From: Forficula auricularia
Lineage: Eukaryota; Arthropoda; Insecta; Dermaptera; Forficulidae
Direction of reading: 5' to 3'
DNA: 64,000 nucleotides
Assembly: GCA_024734495.1 (NCBI GenBank)
Contig: JALMQS010000070.1
Coordinates: forward strand, 15,748,306 to 15,812,305
Made by a program: the position numbers and the translations under genes
Shown here: in pieces, positions 20,226-32,408 of the stretch
Numbering within the stretch: position 1 is the first letter of the stretch
Layout of the letters: each line of letters opens with the position of its first letter
Notes under the pieces: generated by a model
Database searches by the model: none
What the model was told of the DNA's origin: nothing
The model's input: only the letters and a program-made list of their open reading frames with translations

Positions 20226-21402
20226 TCCCGACTTAGGTCGACCTTCACCTATCGAGTTTCCTAATGAAATTAATAACAAAACTTGATAGGGTCGACATCC
20301 AATTTCCCTGCATAGCTATTTTTGAAAAAAAAAAAATTGTTAATTTTATAACATAAATGTAGTTATCGAGTTTCCGGATAAATATATTACCAATTGAGAG
20401 TAAAATATGTATATAAAATGCTAAAGTTAGGTCACCATTCTTCCTTCCATAAGTCCAACTAGACAAGGTATCAACAGGTAACAGGTAGTTTCCTTTATTG
20501 TTATATATGAAAATGTAGATAATTAAAAAAAATAAAATAAATAAATAAATAATAAAAATAATTTTTAAGAAAAAAATAAAACCGACTTCAAAAAATTAAA
20601 TGCAACAAATAAAATACACTAAAAGGTATAAAATAATTATTATCTTATTTAGTTACAACTAAAAGACGAAATATTAAAATGAAATTACTTTTTGAAGTCG
20701 GTGCCAAACATGTACCTTTTATGAATCGCACTCGACGGATCTTATACTTAGTACGTTTGGAAGGTATGCTCGCTTATAGGTATAGTTTGCTTGGTACCGA
20801 CATCAAAAAGTAATTTCATGTTAATACTTCGTCGTTTAGTTGTAACTAAATAAGATAATAATTATTTTATACCCTTCAGTGTATTTTATTTGTTGCATTT
20901 AATTTTTTGAAGTCGATTTTATTTTTTTCTTAAAAATTATTTTTATTTTTCTCTTTTTAGTGACGTTATTAATAGTAATCATATCATCAGAACTTGACCA
21001 AATTAATATGACACCATTCCTAAGATACCCCCTTTCGAAATCGGTTCATAAACAAAGAAGTTAGGCCTAAACAAATCTAACAAAAAAAGTCTAATACCTA
21101 TGAAAAAAAATGGGACCAATCGGAAGGTAGACTGAACCCAATGCAAAAAAAATTTCAAAATCGGTTCACAATTGGCGGAGATATGAGGTAACATAGGCAC
21201 AAAAAAAAAAAATTCAGTCGAATAGATGACCTCCTCCTTTTTTGAAGCCGGTTAAAAATAAATAAATCTAATAAATTAGATAAACTAGCTATGCAGGAAA
21301 TTGGATCTCGACCCTATCAAGTTTTGTTTATTAATACATTATACTATCAAAATAGTAATTTCATTAGGAAACTCGATGGGTGAAGGTCGATCTAATTCGG
21401 GA
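20226..21402. mobile_element. Foldback element F, copy with C-repeat insertion
   Basis: The arms match those of 8,761-9,284. The AT-rich spacer is interrupted by a C repeat (20,553-21,256). Comparison with the uninterrupted copy shows the nested order directly. Confidence 0.8.
20553..21256 (+). repeat. C repeat, copy 2
   Basis: A palindrome of about 395 bp (20,553-20,948; arms share GTTACAACTAAA and TTTTTGAAGTCGGTGCCAA) is followed by a tail of about 300 bp ending TTTTTTGAAGCCGGTT. The two outer ends are inverse (AACCGACTTCAAAAAA with TTTTTTGAAGCCGGTT). Confidence 0.7.
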
Positions 21403-21788
21403 TCTTGTACTATTACGAGGATGGAAATGGTCATGTCAAGTTCCTCGGAAGGCCGGTGTAATTTTTTTTTAATTTTCAAATACTCGGTATACTCGGAAGG
21501 AAGGCTGTGTTTTTGGATTACAATGCCGAAGATAATACAAGAGCTTAAAATCGTATAAAGTTCATTATAGTGTCAAGTGTTTGTATTTTCAAAACAAAGA
21601 AAGGAATAGATTTTGGGCATCTAGCTTTATAATTAATTTCCGGTATACACAAATGCAGTAATTCAGACAAAAAACCGGATTGTTAATTGGTGAGCTATTG
21701 AACGTTTATTCCTAATGAGCTGAAATTTGGCAAGCATGCTTGTTTTACCTTAATATACTAGGTATCTGCACACACTTCACACTGTGTG
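21403..21788. other. No gene
   Basis: No assignable feature. Confidence 0.3.
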
Positions 21789-22148
21789 TTTTTTTTTTTT
21801 TTTAATGATATTGATGTGAGAAGGAGATACACCAGAAGGTGGATCCCCTAAAGGCCTGTATGGGCTGGCCCCTCCATCGTGAAAAGAACAGAGTAGAAGG
21901 AAAAGAAGCCGGGATCACGAGCCAATCTCAGAAACTTAGATACAATTCAATATCATATTTACTAAGGTTTTGGGGGCTTCGAGCAGTGGTAAATTCTCCG
22001 CGCGATAAATTCGGTTAAGTTTGTCTTCCACTTAATTTTTATTACCAGACCCTATACTTACAGAAAAAATGTCTGGGTATAACCGGGAATCGAACCTGAG
22101 ACCTCCGGGTTGCTAGTCAGTAATTCTGACCATTACACCACGGAGGCG
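21789..22148 (-). mobile_element. tRNA-derived SINE
   Basis: Read on the minus strand, the head CTCCGTGGTGTAATGGTCAG holds an A box and GGTTCGATTCC is a consensus B box. The body is followed by a 3' end (GAGGGGCCAGCCCATACAGG ... GGATCCACC) and a poly(A) tail. The same 3' end is found alone at 5.5 and 59.4 kb, so it may be shared with a partner LINE. This is not an intact tRNA: the acceptor stem is absent. Confidence 0.85.
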
Positions 22149-22240
22149 GACAAAATGTGCAGACGGTGCAGACGAAATTTTTTTAAATCATTTACTGCGA
22201 ATCTTGAAAAGTTTTAAATTTTTCCTCCATTTGTTACTTA

Positions 22241-22586
22241 TACAAGGTGGGGCATAAAGATCTACCTCATTTTGAAGATGTATAAAAAATGAAAAAAATT
22301 AACTAGAAAAAAACTGAATATATTTTTGAAAAGAACATAAAATATTTTTTTAAATATGTTTTAAACATTATCAGACCATAAAATATGTATACAAAATTTA
22401 GTTGAGTTTGGTCGAAAGGGCTAGAATTTTCATTTTTGACCCCCCTCCCCCCCCTTTTTTTGTCTGATATAATGTTTAAAACACATTTTAAATAAAAAAA
22501 AATTATGTATTTTCAAAAATATATCCAATTTTTTTCATTTTTATACCTCTTCAAAATGTGGTAGATCTTTATACCCCACCCTGTAT
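22241..22586. mobile_element. Hairpin MITE with P-repeat core in its loop
   Basis: Arms of about 135 bp start TACAAGGTGGGGCATAAAGA and end with the inverse (GGTAGATCTTTATACCCCAC ... CTGTA), with TA at both ends (Tc1/mariner-like target). The loop (22,378-22,470) holds one P-type core block with TATGTATACAAAATTTAG and a C-rich run. Confidence 0.75.
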
Positions 22587-23050
22587 AAATGAAAATTTTT
22601 ATTATAATTGATATATCGTAATCCTTATGCCAAAACCATCCATGTATACATTTTCTGATTTTTCCGTAATGTCATTTTTTATTCCAAATTTTTACAAATT
22701 ACTATGCCACGGACACGAATATGATAAAATAATTAAATGAATCTGAGTTCTATATTCACGAACTTAATTAAATACCGTTATACCTATAGAAAATTTTCAA
22801 CTAGGAAATTACTAAAAACAAGACTTTTGCACATTCGTGATTTTGGAATAAGGGTGACGATATGTAGAATAATCGTATTCCTCTCCTGGTGTCTTTTTTT
22901 GTTGTCACGCTAATGCTAGAATGCAAGTTACTTTTATTTTAAAATCTTAATATTTTCAAAGAGCCAATAACTTTTTGAGCAGTCAAGCTTCAAAAATTTT
23001 GCATGATAAACGCAGAAAAAAGGGAAAATATCAAAATGTTTTATGGGAGT
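22587..23050. other. No gene
   Basis: AT-rich, nothing assignable. Confidence 0.3.
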
Positions 23051-23058
23051 CCTTAAAC

Positions 23059-23894
23059 CAAGGCTGTCCAACCCACGGTCCGCGGGCCACATGCGGCCCA
23101 ACATACAATTATAAACTTCTTTAAAATATTGCGATGCTTATATTAGTGGAAAACATCTGATACAATTTGACCTGATTTTTTTTTCTAAAATAATAAGAAA
23201 TTGGAAAATGAAAATCGCCCCACAAGTTTTTGAAGAATAAAAGGCAGATTTTCAATTTTGAATTTGAAAAAATTTATCAAGATTTCCGAAAAAATAATGA
23301 CAATTTTGGCATATTTTTAACCATTTTTAGCCGACTTCATTATAGATTTAAATATTTTACGTGCAAACTTTCTGACCGCATATCTGAAAATGAAAGAAAA
23401 ATATAATAATGTCTTTTTATTAAAATTTTATAAAAATTATCTACGAAAGAAATATTCTTCCTGGCTTCTCAATATTCAATCACTTTTTAGAAATATGAAT
23501 TTACATAATATACCTGAAGCTATTTTCGAGAATAAAATTCACTAAAAGCAAAATTATAAGCTCAACTATCAGGTAAAAAAATAACGAAGTTTCGGATATT
23601 TAAAAAGTACCTATTCTTTATCTCATATTTCCATTTTTTTGTTTTAATATTTATTATTTCAGTAATTAAAGTGGTAAATGATTTAAAAACAAAATCCTGT
23701 ATGAAAACAAATCGAAGATTATTATTACATTTTTGTTTTTTTTTGTCATGGTGGATAACATTATTCTGCATTATTAACTATATTTTTTGATTAATAAATA
23801 ATATCAATTGAATTAGTATATTTTATTTGCGGCCCGAGGCATTTGTTTGTTCTTCAAATGCGGCTCGTGTAGGCCAAAAGGTTGAACACCCCTG
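23059..23894. mobile_element. Non-autonomous hAT element
   Basis: Termini CAAGGCTGTCCAACC and GGTTGAACACCCCTG, with a perfect 8-bp duplication CCTTAAAC (23,051-58 and 23,895-902). The 836-bp body has no transposase frame. It is the inverted relative of 41,197-42,735, sharing GCGGCCC/GGGCCGC sub-ends and several internal blocks. Confidence 0.9.
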
Positions 23895-23902
23895 CCTTAA
23901 AC

Positions 23903-26100
23903 GATAAATAATGAACTGAAATTTGACACAAAAATACTTATATTTAATAAGCTGTAACTTTATGTCTAGTTTCTGTTTTCTAGCTTAAATCATTCACTGA
24001 GAAAAATATTCCTATTAATCAAATTTTGTTGCTTAAGTCAAAGGAAAAATGAAGAATCAATAAATGAAACAATCAATTTTCGCAGAAAGTGTAGTGAGTC
24101 TTGAAAATCTTGATTTTTTTGGTATGCATGAAGGTGTTATCTAAGAAGGTGCAACCCCGAAAAGACAGGTTTGTTTCACTCACATCTTAAAAACAAAATG
24201 AAGTAATTGCACTACTTGTGGATGTTGTTTTTGATAAATTGAAAGTTGTAAGTCGCTGGAAAGATGGTTAGATTGGATACGAATATCTTCTGCTTGTCCT
24301 CTTCTATTGTAAAAGCTATATGTTTTATTTTATAGATGTTTGAGCTAATCGAAAACAAAATGTCTATATGTGCTTACAGCTAACTTCTAGCTAATATAAA
24401 TGAAAATCCTGATTTTTGATCCGACCTCTAATGGTAATTTCGCTTTTCTTTTCGAAGAAGATTCTAGTAGGGTCTCCACTTGGGATGGCGTCATTCTGTT
24501 ACCGTTTCGTTTCTGGGTCGCGTCAACCTCTGACGATTTATTTAATGGCCGAAATGACGTCAATGAAAGTCCTACCTTACCTTCAGAATAGTTTCGAAGT
24601 GCACGTGAATTTTAATAGAAAAGAGCGATTATCGAGTGATCAATCCAATTTGTGAATAATAAATAAAAATTTTATTATAAATACAATCTAAATAGGAAGA
24701 TGCACTGGTTACAGTGCTCGAATTCGAGCGATTTTTAAGGTTCCGTATCAAAATTTGATTCTTATGGGGTACTATTTTACCCGTCCACCATCTAATTATT
24801 CTGTTACTGACCTGTTACCTGGTTATTATTGATTAGCTCTTTTATATCATAATTAACTTTTTAACTTTGGCTTTTTTTAATTTTTATTTTGACACGAGTG
24901 ATGGGCTAGCAAAGTTGTCTTGCAATGAGTTCGACTTTTAACGGAACTCTAGGGATGCGAGCCAAGCTTGCATTTGGCCGATTTTTTAACATAAGGATGC
25001 CAGAAAGTGAAACATTTAGAAGCCAATAATCTATAGAACAATATAAAACTTTAGGAATATTCAGGGATAAGATCAGAGTCTAAAGTATTATTTGAAAGAA
25101 TTACCATATATCTAAAAGATATATATTTATACAATTTTAATTTTCTTCGAAAACATGAAAAATTTCATTTCTTAAATCAAATAAATTAACACCCTTCGAA
25201 ATACCATAAATATAATATAAATAAACTTTTGGCTACCATTGAAATGAGAATTCTCATTTATTTATTAATAAATAGAACGCTATGCATATATAGATATAAA
25301 TATTCATTGACATTTTCAAAGATTATTTATTAATTAATTGATGATTGATGATTAATTAATTATTTATAAAAAAATAATAAATAATAAAAAAAAAATATTT
25401 TTTTTGAAACTTTCCAGAAAGTGGTAACCGATTAGAAGTTGGACTCTCAACTGATTAAGATTGCTTAACTTTTTTAATTGATCTAGAAATGGCCTAATGC
25501 AATTAGCCAAGGAAGGGACGCCGGCTGCGCCTGAAAATTAGCCTTTATGAATGGCATTTCCCAGAGCTGTGCCACACAGAGGCGGCTGAATATTGGAGGG
25601 TCATAAGCTGCAAAATCAAAATACAATTTTGAGCCATTCAATAATTAAAAATCTTTACGCATCGCTTTTCTATATTGGTATTTTTTATTAAAATTCAGTT
25701 CAAATAAGATAAATTTGAATTCAAACATGTCCATTGTTGCGATTTAAACTTTCAAATTGTCATTTTATTGTTTAATTGATATGTTTATTAGTTTATGATT
25801 GTCAAGCTAAGTTAATCAAAAATTTTTTCCTCTCTTATTTTAGAATCAATTCCGATTCTATTTTATTTAAAATTTGCCAAAAATTCTATTGTTTAAAATT
25901 TTGATTGGAATTTTAATGTAATTCCTGAATAAATTTTTATGAAGTGATGAAAAATTTCTTAAGAGGAGTTTTGCATCCCATGCATGAATGAAATATATAT
26001 ATGAGTTCCAAATTTTTATTAGTAAGAAGTCAAAGAACTTACTTAGGGAGAGGCGACTCCCAATGAAAACCAGCCGGTTTTGCTACTCTTAGATTCGAGC
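23903..26100. other. No confirmed gene
   Basis: Mostly AT-rich. At 24,395-24,655 two overlapping plus-strand frames (63 and 79 codons) cover a more complex segment, but neither shows a motif. At 25,420-25,620 a GC-richer piece has no frame. Positions 24,150-24,175 (GGTGCAACCCCGAAAAGACA) look like a scrap of the SINE 3' end. Confidence 0.3.
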
Positions 26101-26109
26101 GTAACGTGG

Positions 26110-26150
26110 TTATATGTATACAGGCTGCGAAGCAGCCTGTATACATATAA
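26110..26150. repeat. Perfect 19-bp stem hairpin
   Basis: TTATATGTATACAGGCTGC, a GAA loop, and the exact inverse. Part of one arm (GCAGCCTGTA-ACATAT) recurs at 11,457. No element could be built around it. Confidence 0.7.
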
Positions 26151-26264
26151 TATAAGACTCTTATATAAGAATCTTCTCAAAGAAGATTAGTTTTTTTCTT
26201 CTTTAGAATCTTAATATATTATTTTTGTATAATCTAGGTGTCTTCTTATATTCTTCTCCCTGAT

Positions 26265-26440
26265 AAATGGAAGCAAATGCTTGCTTCCATAACTGGGAGT
26301 TTTTTTATGGAATGAGCTTGTTAGCCTCACGTCCAACCCCTTTTAGTCGCCTTTTACGACAAGCAGGGGATACTATGGACCTATTCTACCCCCGGTCCAT
26401 AGGGGTCTCAGTGTGCAATACTTTTATTTTACAATTAGCA
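26265..26440. other. GC-richer block reminiscent of insect LINE 3' sequences
   Basis: Contains the palindrome ATGGAAGCAAATGCTTGCTTCCAT region at 26,267-26,290, then TTTTAGTCGCCTTTTACGAC and CAAGCAGGGGATACTATGG. This wording resembles a segment I associate with dispersed insect retroelement sequences. The open frame across it (to 26,518) is probably incidental. Confidence 0.35.
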
Positions 26441-26571
26441 GTTATTGGTAGAAAGTCGGGAAATTTCGTAAATCAACTGGTCCCCTCCCTAAAGATTCTA
26501 AAAAGAGCAACTGTGTAATATTTGATCCAAATCGGATAGAACATTCAACTTCCAAAATCTAATCTTAATAT

Positions 26572-26787
26572 CTTCTTTAAGTGCCATACTCGATTCCGAG
26601 CCTCAGCGATTACAATGGAGAAGATACTCTCCACTATTGGGAAAAATTTTCACAGGGGTGGTTTCTCATTGACTTCCCCTGAAGGAATCAGATTATAGCC
26701 GATCAAATATTTGCAGTGCGTCGGGCTTGAACCCGCACTAGCTTGATTAGAAGGCTTGCTCTTTGACCACTGTGCCAACCTGACTCC
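26572..26787 (-). mobile_element. tRNA-derived SINE without poly(A)
   Basis: The minus-strand head GGTTGGCACAGTGGTCAAAG carries an A box and GGTTCAAGCCC is a B box. The body ends GGCACTTAAAGAAG. An 11-bp direct duplication AATCTTAATAT flanks it (26,561-571 and 26,788-798). It differs from the other two SINE families in head, body and tail. Confidence 0.85.
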
Positions 26788-26798
26788 AATCTTAATAT

Positions 26799-27382
26799 AA
26801 AATATCTAAATATAAAATTTTGTTTTAATACTTTCAGTTTTGAGCTAGATCGTAAACACAATTTGGTAACACGCAACGTAGTTATGGGTATCTATATACC
26901 ATATAATATATATCGATGTACCCATCAGAAATACTTTTCAATTCTTTGCAATGCACGGTAATTTGTAATTGTATACCTTCAATGAATATGAATATCAACT
27001 TAACAATCAATATTAGATAAATTATTAAAATTATAATTAGAGAGATGTTATCTTTCCCTTTGCTGGATATACGTAAAGATAAAAACCATCGCCCTCTAAA
27101 TCCTAGTTACGTTACAAAACTTAATAGAATATTAATTTATACTGGTAACTAATAAGCATAAAGAAACATGATATGATGGTTCTATTTAGTCTTCTCTAGA
27201 ACGAGTTTAGTTAACTTTATTGCGGCGTTGTCTCACTTCAACACTATGTAAAAAATAAATAAAATTAAAGAAATTAATCCCGGGTAAATTTTTAACAAAT
27301 TTGGAAAAAAATGAAAACTTTTTCAAAAGTATTCTTATGAAAATTTGGAAATTTTTGTCAGCAAACGGTTTGAAAGAGAAAG
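26799..27382. other. No gene
   Basis: AT-rich, nothing assignable. Confidence 0.3.
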
Positions 27383-27959
27383 TTAAGACGGTTGTTTCGC
27401 GATAATACTAGCAAAATGTAAATGCTAGAGTATATAGAAAAGACAATAAGGATTCATAATTCATAAGCTCAAAACTTTTTGCTGTTTATGTACAACTACT
27501 AGACAATCCCGTGCTCGTTTTATAAATCTGGCAACATTGTCCGAGCTTGTATATATTTTATCTTAGAAATTTCAAATAAAGTACATTATAAAGGGAGATT
27601 TATAAAACAAAAAGTTCTTAATAAGGGATTGAAAGCTGTTGACGCAATGGCTGAAACGAAAAATTGTCAAAAAAATTACTAAAGTTAACCCACTTTTTAG
27701 GTTAAATAAATGCGTTGTTGCCAGCTTGTTTTTAGTGTAAATTCAGTGTAAAATATGTATGTAAACTTTCCGATATTCCGTATAGTTCAATGTGTATAGG
27801 AGTCTGAAAAACTCTATCTTTGGAATTTAATATCTCCAGAACTATATTGTTCATAAATTTCGTTTTGACCACCAATCGATGCAAAAGTATTTAAATAATA
27901 ATCTGTCTACATTTCAAAAAAAATTCTAAGAAAACCCATATGGTGAAACACTACCTTAA
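27383..27959 (+). mobile_element. TTAA element, copy 2
   Basis: Complete from TTAAGACGGTTGTTTCGCGA to GGTGAAACACTACCTTAA. It retains a decayed form of the 35-codon frame. The right TTAA is immediately followed by a hairpin MITE. Confidence 0.75.
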
Positions 27960-28164
27960 GGGCCAGTTGGATGTCGGTTGGTAAACTCTTTTTAAACATT
28001 GGCAAAGGATAAAGCCCTAGAATTCACCTTGTGCCCGATGGGATGGCCAATCAGATGAATGTGCCTGTCATATGATTGGCCATCCCGCCGGGCACAAGGT
28101 GAATTCTAAGGTTTTACCCTTTGTCAATGTTTAAAAGAGTTTACAACCGACATACAACTGGCCC
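27960..28164. mobile_element. Hairpin MITE, type B
   Basis: GGGCCAGTTGGATGTCGGTT to CCGACATACAACTGGCCC with long inverted arms. Target TTAA/TAA, shared with the end of the TTAA element, so the MITE apparently inserted at its edge. Confidence 0.8.
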
Positions 28165-28169
28165 TAAGT

Positions 28170-28420
28170 CAGAAAATAAAATACATATTTCTTCCTCCAT
28201 TTGAATTATTCTATTCTCCAAGTTCTTCCACAGAATTTTCATTTCCCTAATCCCATCCTCCATCATTGAAATCACTCCGAGTTTTCCTTTTTTATAAAAC
28301 TTTATTATTGATTCCATAGGCAATATATCAAGACTATTAATTAATTTGTGTTTGTTTAATTTGTAAGGGTACGTCGAGACCCGGAAAAGTTAACTTTAGA
28401 TATAAAAAAATTCAATTTTC
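28170..28420 (-). pseudogene. Orphan coding-like segment, possibly coiled coil
   Basis: On the minus strand a frame opens after a stop near 28,415 and runs through YPYKLNKHKLINSLDILPME and later residues such as WKNLENRIIQMEEE. It then reads into the neighbouring MITE. The spacing of L, I, M and E residues in the last 40 suggests a coiled coil. It could be an exon or part of a retroelement ORF1. I cannot name a family, and the ATG-initiated part is only about 50 codons before MITE sequence. Confidence 0.35.
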
Positions 28421-29995
28421 AATCTTTTAGTGGATATTGAAACCAAAAAGGTAGACAGAGCAACAGACAGACAGACCGGCGGCGCAGGGGGACCGTTGGT
28501 TTGTTCGAAAACAGGTAGCCATTCATCAAAAAGCCGAAATTCAGCTCATGATGAGCGGGAGAGGCTGGAGTGGAACTTGTTGTGCATTTTAGCCTAGGTC
28601 GGAACCAGTAATTGGAGAAAAAACAACACCTTTCTTCTTAAAAGAATGAAAGGAGAGGATTTTTCGAAGATGGTTAAAAAAAAGTTGTAAAAGAGTCAGA
28701 CAGGTATTTATTTACTTACTTGCCGTCAAATTAAAAGAATCACGAAACGCGATTTATTGTCCAAAACAGTTTAATTGTATTTATTAAAAATATCGAGTTT
28801 TATTATTATTTTGGAACTTTAAAGTTGATCTTTAATTACTCATCGTTTTTTTATTATTAGATATTATCTGCTTTTATTTAGCTTGGTTTCTCTGTCTGTC
28901 TGCATTGCCCGGGAAGAATTTCATAATCATGTTTTGACTAACTTCTTTTGACTCAATTTCAAATGAATTTCGCACCCATACGAAATTGCTATGAGTAGAA
29001 TGTATAATCAATTTAGGGGAATAGATAAATAAATAGCTGCTTTTTCAAAAATTGAAGTTATTCTTATGAAAGCCAACAGGTTCTTAAACTATCTAAAAAG
29101 GTACCATTTGGGACCCTACCACACTTTCATTTTAAAGTGAGTTAAATTAATAATAAATAAAATTGTTTTATCAAGATTTTTACAGGGATGCCTCATACAA
29201 AACGATAATTTTTTACTTTATCTAATGCGAAGCATGGGGAAATTTTGTAATCGGTCTTGCGCCAAGCGATTTCAAAGGGTCGTCGGGTAAAGACTACGAA
29301 ACCCATGGCCTCAAACTAAGTCACAAATCGTAGTATTCATTTAGGTTGAATTTTAGCAAGTGACACTTTTGCCAAAAAGTACATGGAGTCTCGTCCAGAG
29401 GCCAAAAAGTTCGATTTTTTCATTTAGTGCGTGGGGATGGATGGATGGATGTTATCGTTTTTTTCGTCCACGATTTTTTCCACACCGTTGAACCAATTGA
29501 AATTAAATTGAAAACCTACAATTCTTTAACAAAATGATTAGTTTTTGGTACATATCGATCCATAAACATTAGTACTTTATTTCAGTTCTTTTTTCCAAAT
29601 ATCTTGAAAATGACCTTAACCAATTTTGATGAAATTTAATATTGTAATTAAGTAGATCGATGACCAAAAAAAGGTCATATAAAGTTTTTTGTAAAATTAT
29701 ATGTATTTTAAATTACTTTACCCTATAATAATATAGTTCATTGGATAAAGTTTAGCAACGACCGTTGCAGTTTATTTATTTTGTACTCTACGAAAAATTC
29801 GACCATTCCCAAAATAATCATTCGATTAAAATTTTCATAAGATTTTTGATTTCGGCGACAATAAGAATACATAGCGCATGGAAATTTCAACCATGTTATT
29901 TATTTATTTTTCGATCTACAATGTACTGACAGAGGGACGGACAGACAGATATTGTAACGACATTAATAGGGTTTCGTTCTATTTTTTAAACGGAT
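28421..29995. other. No recognised gene
   Basis: AT-rich with small complex patches (28,470-28,610 and 29,220-29,440, including (GGAT)n near 29,434-29,450). The phrases ACCAATTTTGATGAAATTTA and ACAGACAGA recall retroelement 3' regions, but nothing is definite. Confidence 0.3.
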
Positions 29996-30377
29996 CCGTA
30001 TGGAAATAAATAGATTTTCGAAATATGTTTTTTATATATTTTTTGAAAATATATTAAAAATATAAAAATTTTGTGTTAAATTTATGTAAAGTTTATGTTT
30101 TCCATATATTCTTAAAATATAATTATTTTTATATCTCTCTAGTATAAATTTTTTAATGTTTGTAACTATGTTTCAACGATATATTCAGAATTCGATATAA
30201 ATTTTATGTGTTTTAAATATGTTTTTAAAATAAAATTATTTTTATATCTCTCCAGTATAAATTTTTTAATGTTTTTAAATATATTTCAAAGATATATTCT
30301 GAATCGGTTATATAAATTTTGTTTTAAATGATATATTTTGAATAAGATATTTGAAAAATAAATATATGTATTTAATT

Positions 30378-31050
30378 TGGCTGAGGGGTCCCAAAATAAG
30401 AAAATGATAAATGATTTTTTATGAAATTTGATTCACAGAACAGCATATAGCATATGTTTTTTATGGTGGGGTCCAATTTGGCTGGAGGGTCCCATAAAAA
30501 TGATGAAAATGATTTTTGATGAAATTTGATACAGATGGCCAATATTTTTTCTGGTGGGGTCAAATTTAGCTGAGGGGGTCCCAAAATAAAAAATGATTTT
30601 TTTAAGAAATTTGATTCACAGAACAACACAGCCTATATTTTTTATGGGGTCCAATTTGACCAAGAGGGGTCCAACAACAAAAAATTATAAAAAAATGATT
30701 TTTTATGAAATTTGATTCACAGAAAAAAACATAGCCTATATTTTTTATGGGGTCCAATTTGGACAAGAGGGGTCCAACAACAAAAAATTATAATAAAATG
30801 ATTTATTATGAAATTTGATTCACAGAAAAAAACATAGCCTATATTTTTTATGGGGTCCAATTTGACCAAGAGGGGTTCAACAACAAAAAATTTAAAAAAA
30901 ATGATTTTTTATGAAATTTGATTCACAGAAAAAAACATAGCCTATATTTTTTGGGTGGGGTCCAAAAACAAAAAATGATTTTTGATGAAATTTGAAACAA
31001 ATCACAACATACATATAGGCTATATTTTTTCTGGTGGGGTCCAAATTTGT
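30378..31050. repeat. Minisatellite, about 7 units of 90-105 bp
   Basis: Units share TTTTTTATGAAATTTGATTC, ACAGAAAAAAACATAGCC and TATGGGGTCCAATTTG. Units 4 to 6 are nearly identical (recent expansion), while 1 to 3 and 7 are more diverged. Confidence 0.85.
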
Positions 31051-31645
31051 ATACAGATCGAACGCATCGTTGAATATAACATATATTATATATTATATTA
31101 TATTATATTCAAATCCGTTCAGATAGGTTTCAGTAATGAAAATAAAATTAATTAATTATTAAATTAATTATTTTATTTATTTATTTATTTTATAATCAGT
31201 CTTTATTGCATAAATATAAGAGAGTAAAAAAGTATAATAAAAAATAAATAAACCGAGTTAAAACATCAAAATAAAAATAACCCCCTTTGCATCTTTGAAA
31301 TGATTATAAGCTTTTTTGAGATTATCAACTAATATATATTTATTTTAGTTTATTAATATAACACACAACCAATATATACCATCGGAGTTTACATACATGA
31401 GCGTGGTGCAATATATGTTAATGTATATATTATAGTCTTCAATATATATCTATAATAATATTATATGACATAGATAATATAGATATGGTATGGGATAAAT
31501 AAATAATAAAGATTTTTATTAATTAATTAATTAAATAATTTATTGATAAACGACCTTCACATCTTTTTTATACAAAATACTAAATTTTTAACAGTAGGGC
31601 ATTTAAATTTTTTTTTAGTTTATTAATGTAATACACAATGGTTAA

Positions 31646-31651
<6 letters not shown>

Positions 31652-31700
<49 letters not shown>
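31652..31700. repeat. (TA)n microsatellite
   Basis: About 24 TA units. Other TA tracts lie at 33,330-33,350 and 33,813-33,842. Confidence 0.95.
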
Positions 31701-31704
<4 letters not shown>

Positions 31705-32067
31705 AAATACTTTCGTATTTCCCGCGTTCTACTCAATTTAGATTTATTCCAAATTTATTTGTTATAACCTTACCAAGACAAATTTTTCTAAATGTCAAAA
31801 ACACACTATTGTATAATTGTTGTATTAATGTTATAAACTATATATAATTATGGACTATAAAAATCGATTTGTTTTAGGTAAGATATTTTAATTAATTGTA
31901 AATCTCATTTGTAAACATATTTTAATTTAATAAATTAAATGTTTTAGAAACACAACCATTTATAGTCATTTCACAAACCTCTTAGGTTAGAAAGACACAT
32001 TATAAATCGATTTTTTCGTCGAAAAAAAAGAAAAAAACAAAAAGATGGAAGCGACAAAAGTTCAATG

Positions 32068-32322
32068 TTGGTTTAGTTTTTTATAAAAATAGTAAGAACG
32101 GATACTTAATTATAATTAAATATGTATGTAAATTTTCCGATATCCCGTACACTGCAATGTTAAAGAGCCTGAAAAATTCGATTTTTGAAATTTAATATCT
32201 CCGGAACTGTATTGTTCATAAATTTCATTTTGCCACCAATCGACGCAGAAGTATTTAAATAATAATCTGTATAAATTTCAAAAAAATCCTAAGAAAATGC
32301 ATTTGGCGGAACATTTTTACCA
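32068..32322 (+). mobile_element. Right part of a TTAA element
   Basis: Matches the last 250 bp of 50,897-51,605 (TTAATTATAATTAAATATGT and CTCCGGAACTGTATTGTTCA). The final GGTAGTT...TTAA end is mutated (GGCGGAACATTTTTACC). Confidence 0.7.
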
Positions 32323-32408
32323 AAAATTAAGGGAAGTCTTTCAAATAATATTATATGATCGACCCCCCTTAAATTTTGCCGAAAAAAACCTTCAAAAATT
32401 TCGCCCTC

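Noticed and set aside
22060..22148. tRNA gene
   Set aside because: A and B boxes are present but there is no acceptor stem, and a long body with poly(A) follows: SINE.
26710..26787. tRNA gene
   Set aside because: Same reasoning, with target duplications flanking a 216-bp SINE.
30378..31050. CRISPR-like repeat array
   Set aside because: Units are contiguous without unique spacers and the genome is eukaryotic; a minisatellite.
31638..31847. 69-codon frame
   Set aside because: The first third is (TA)n microsatellite.
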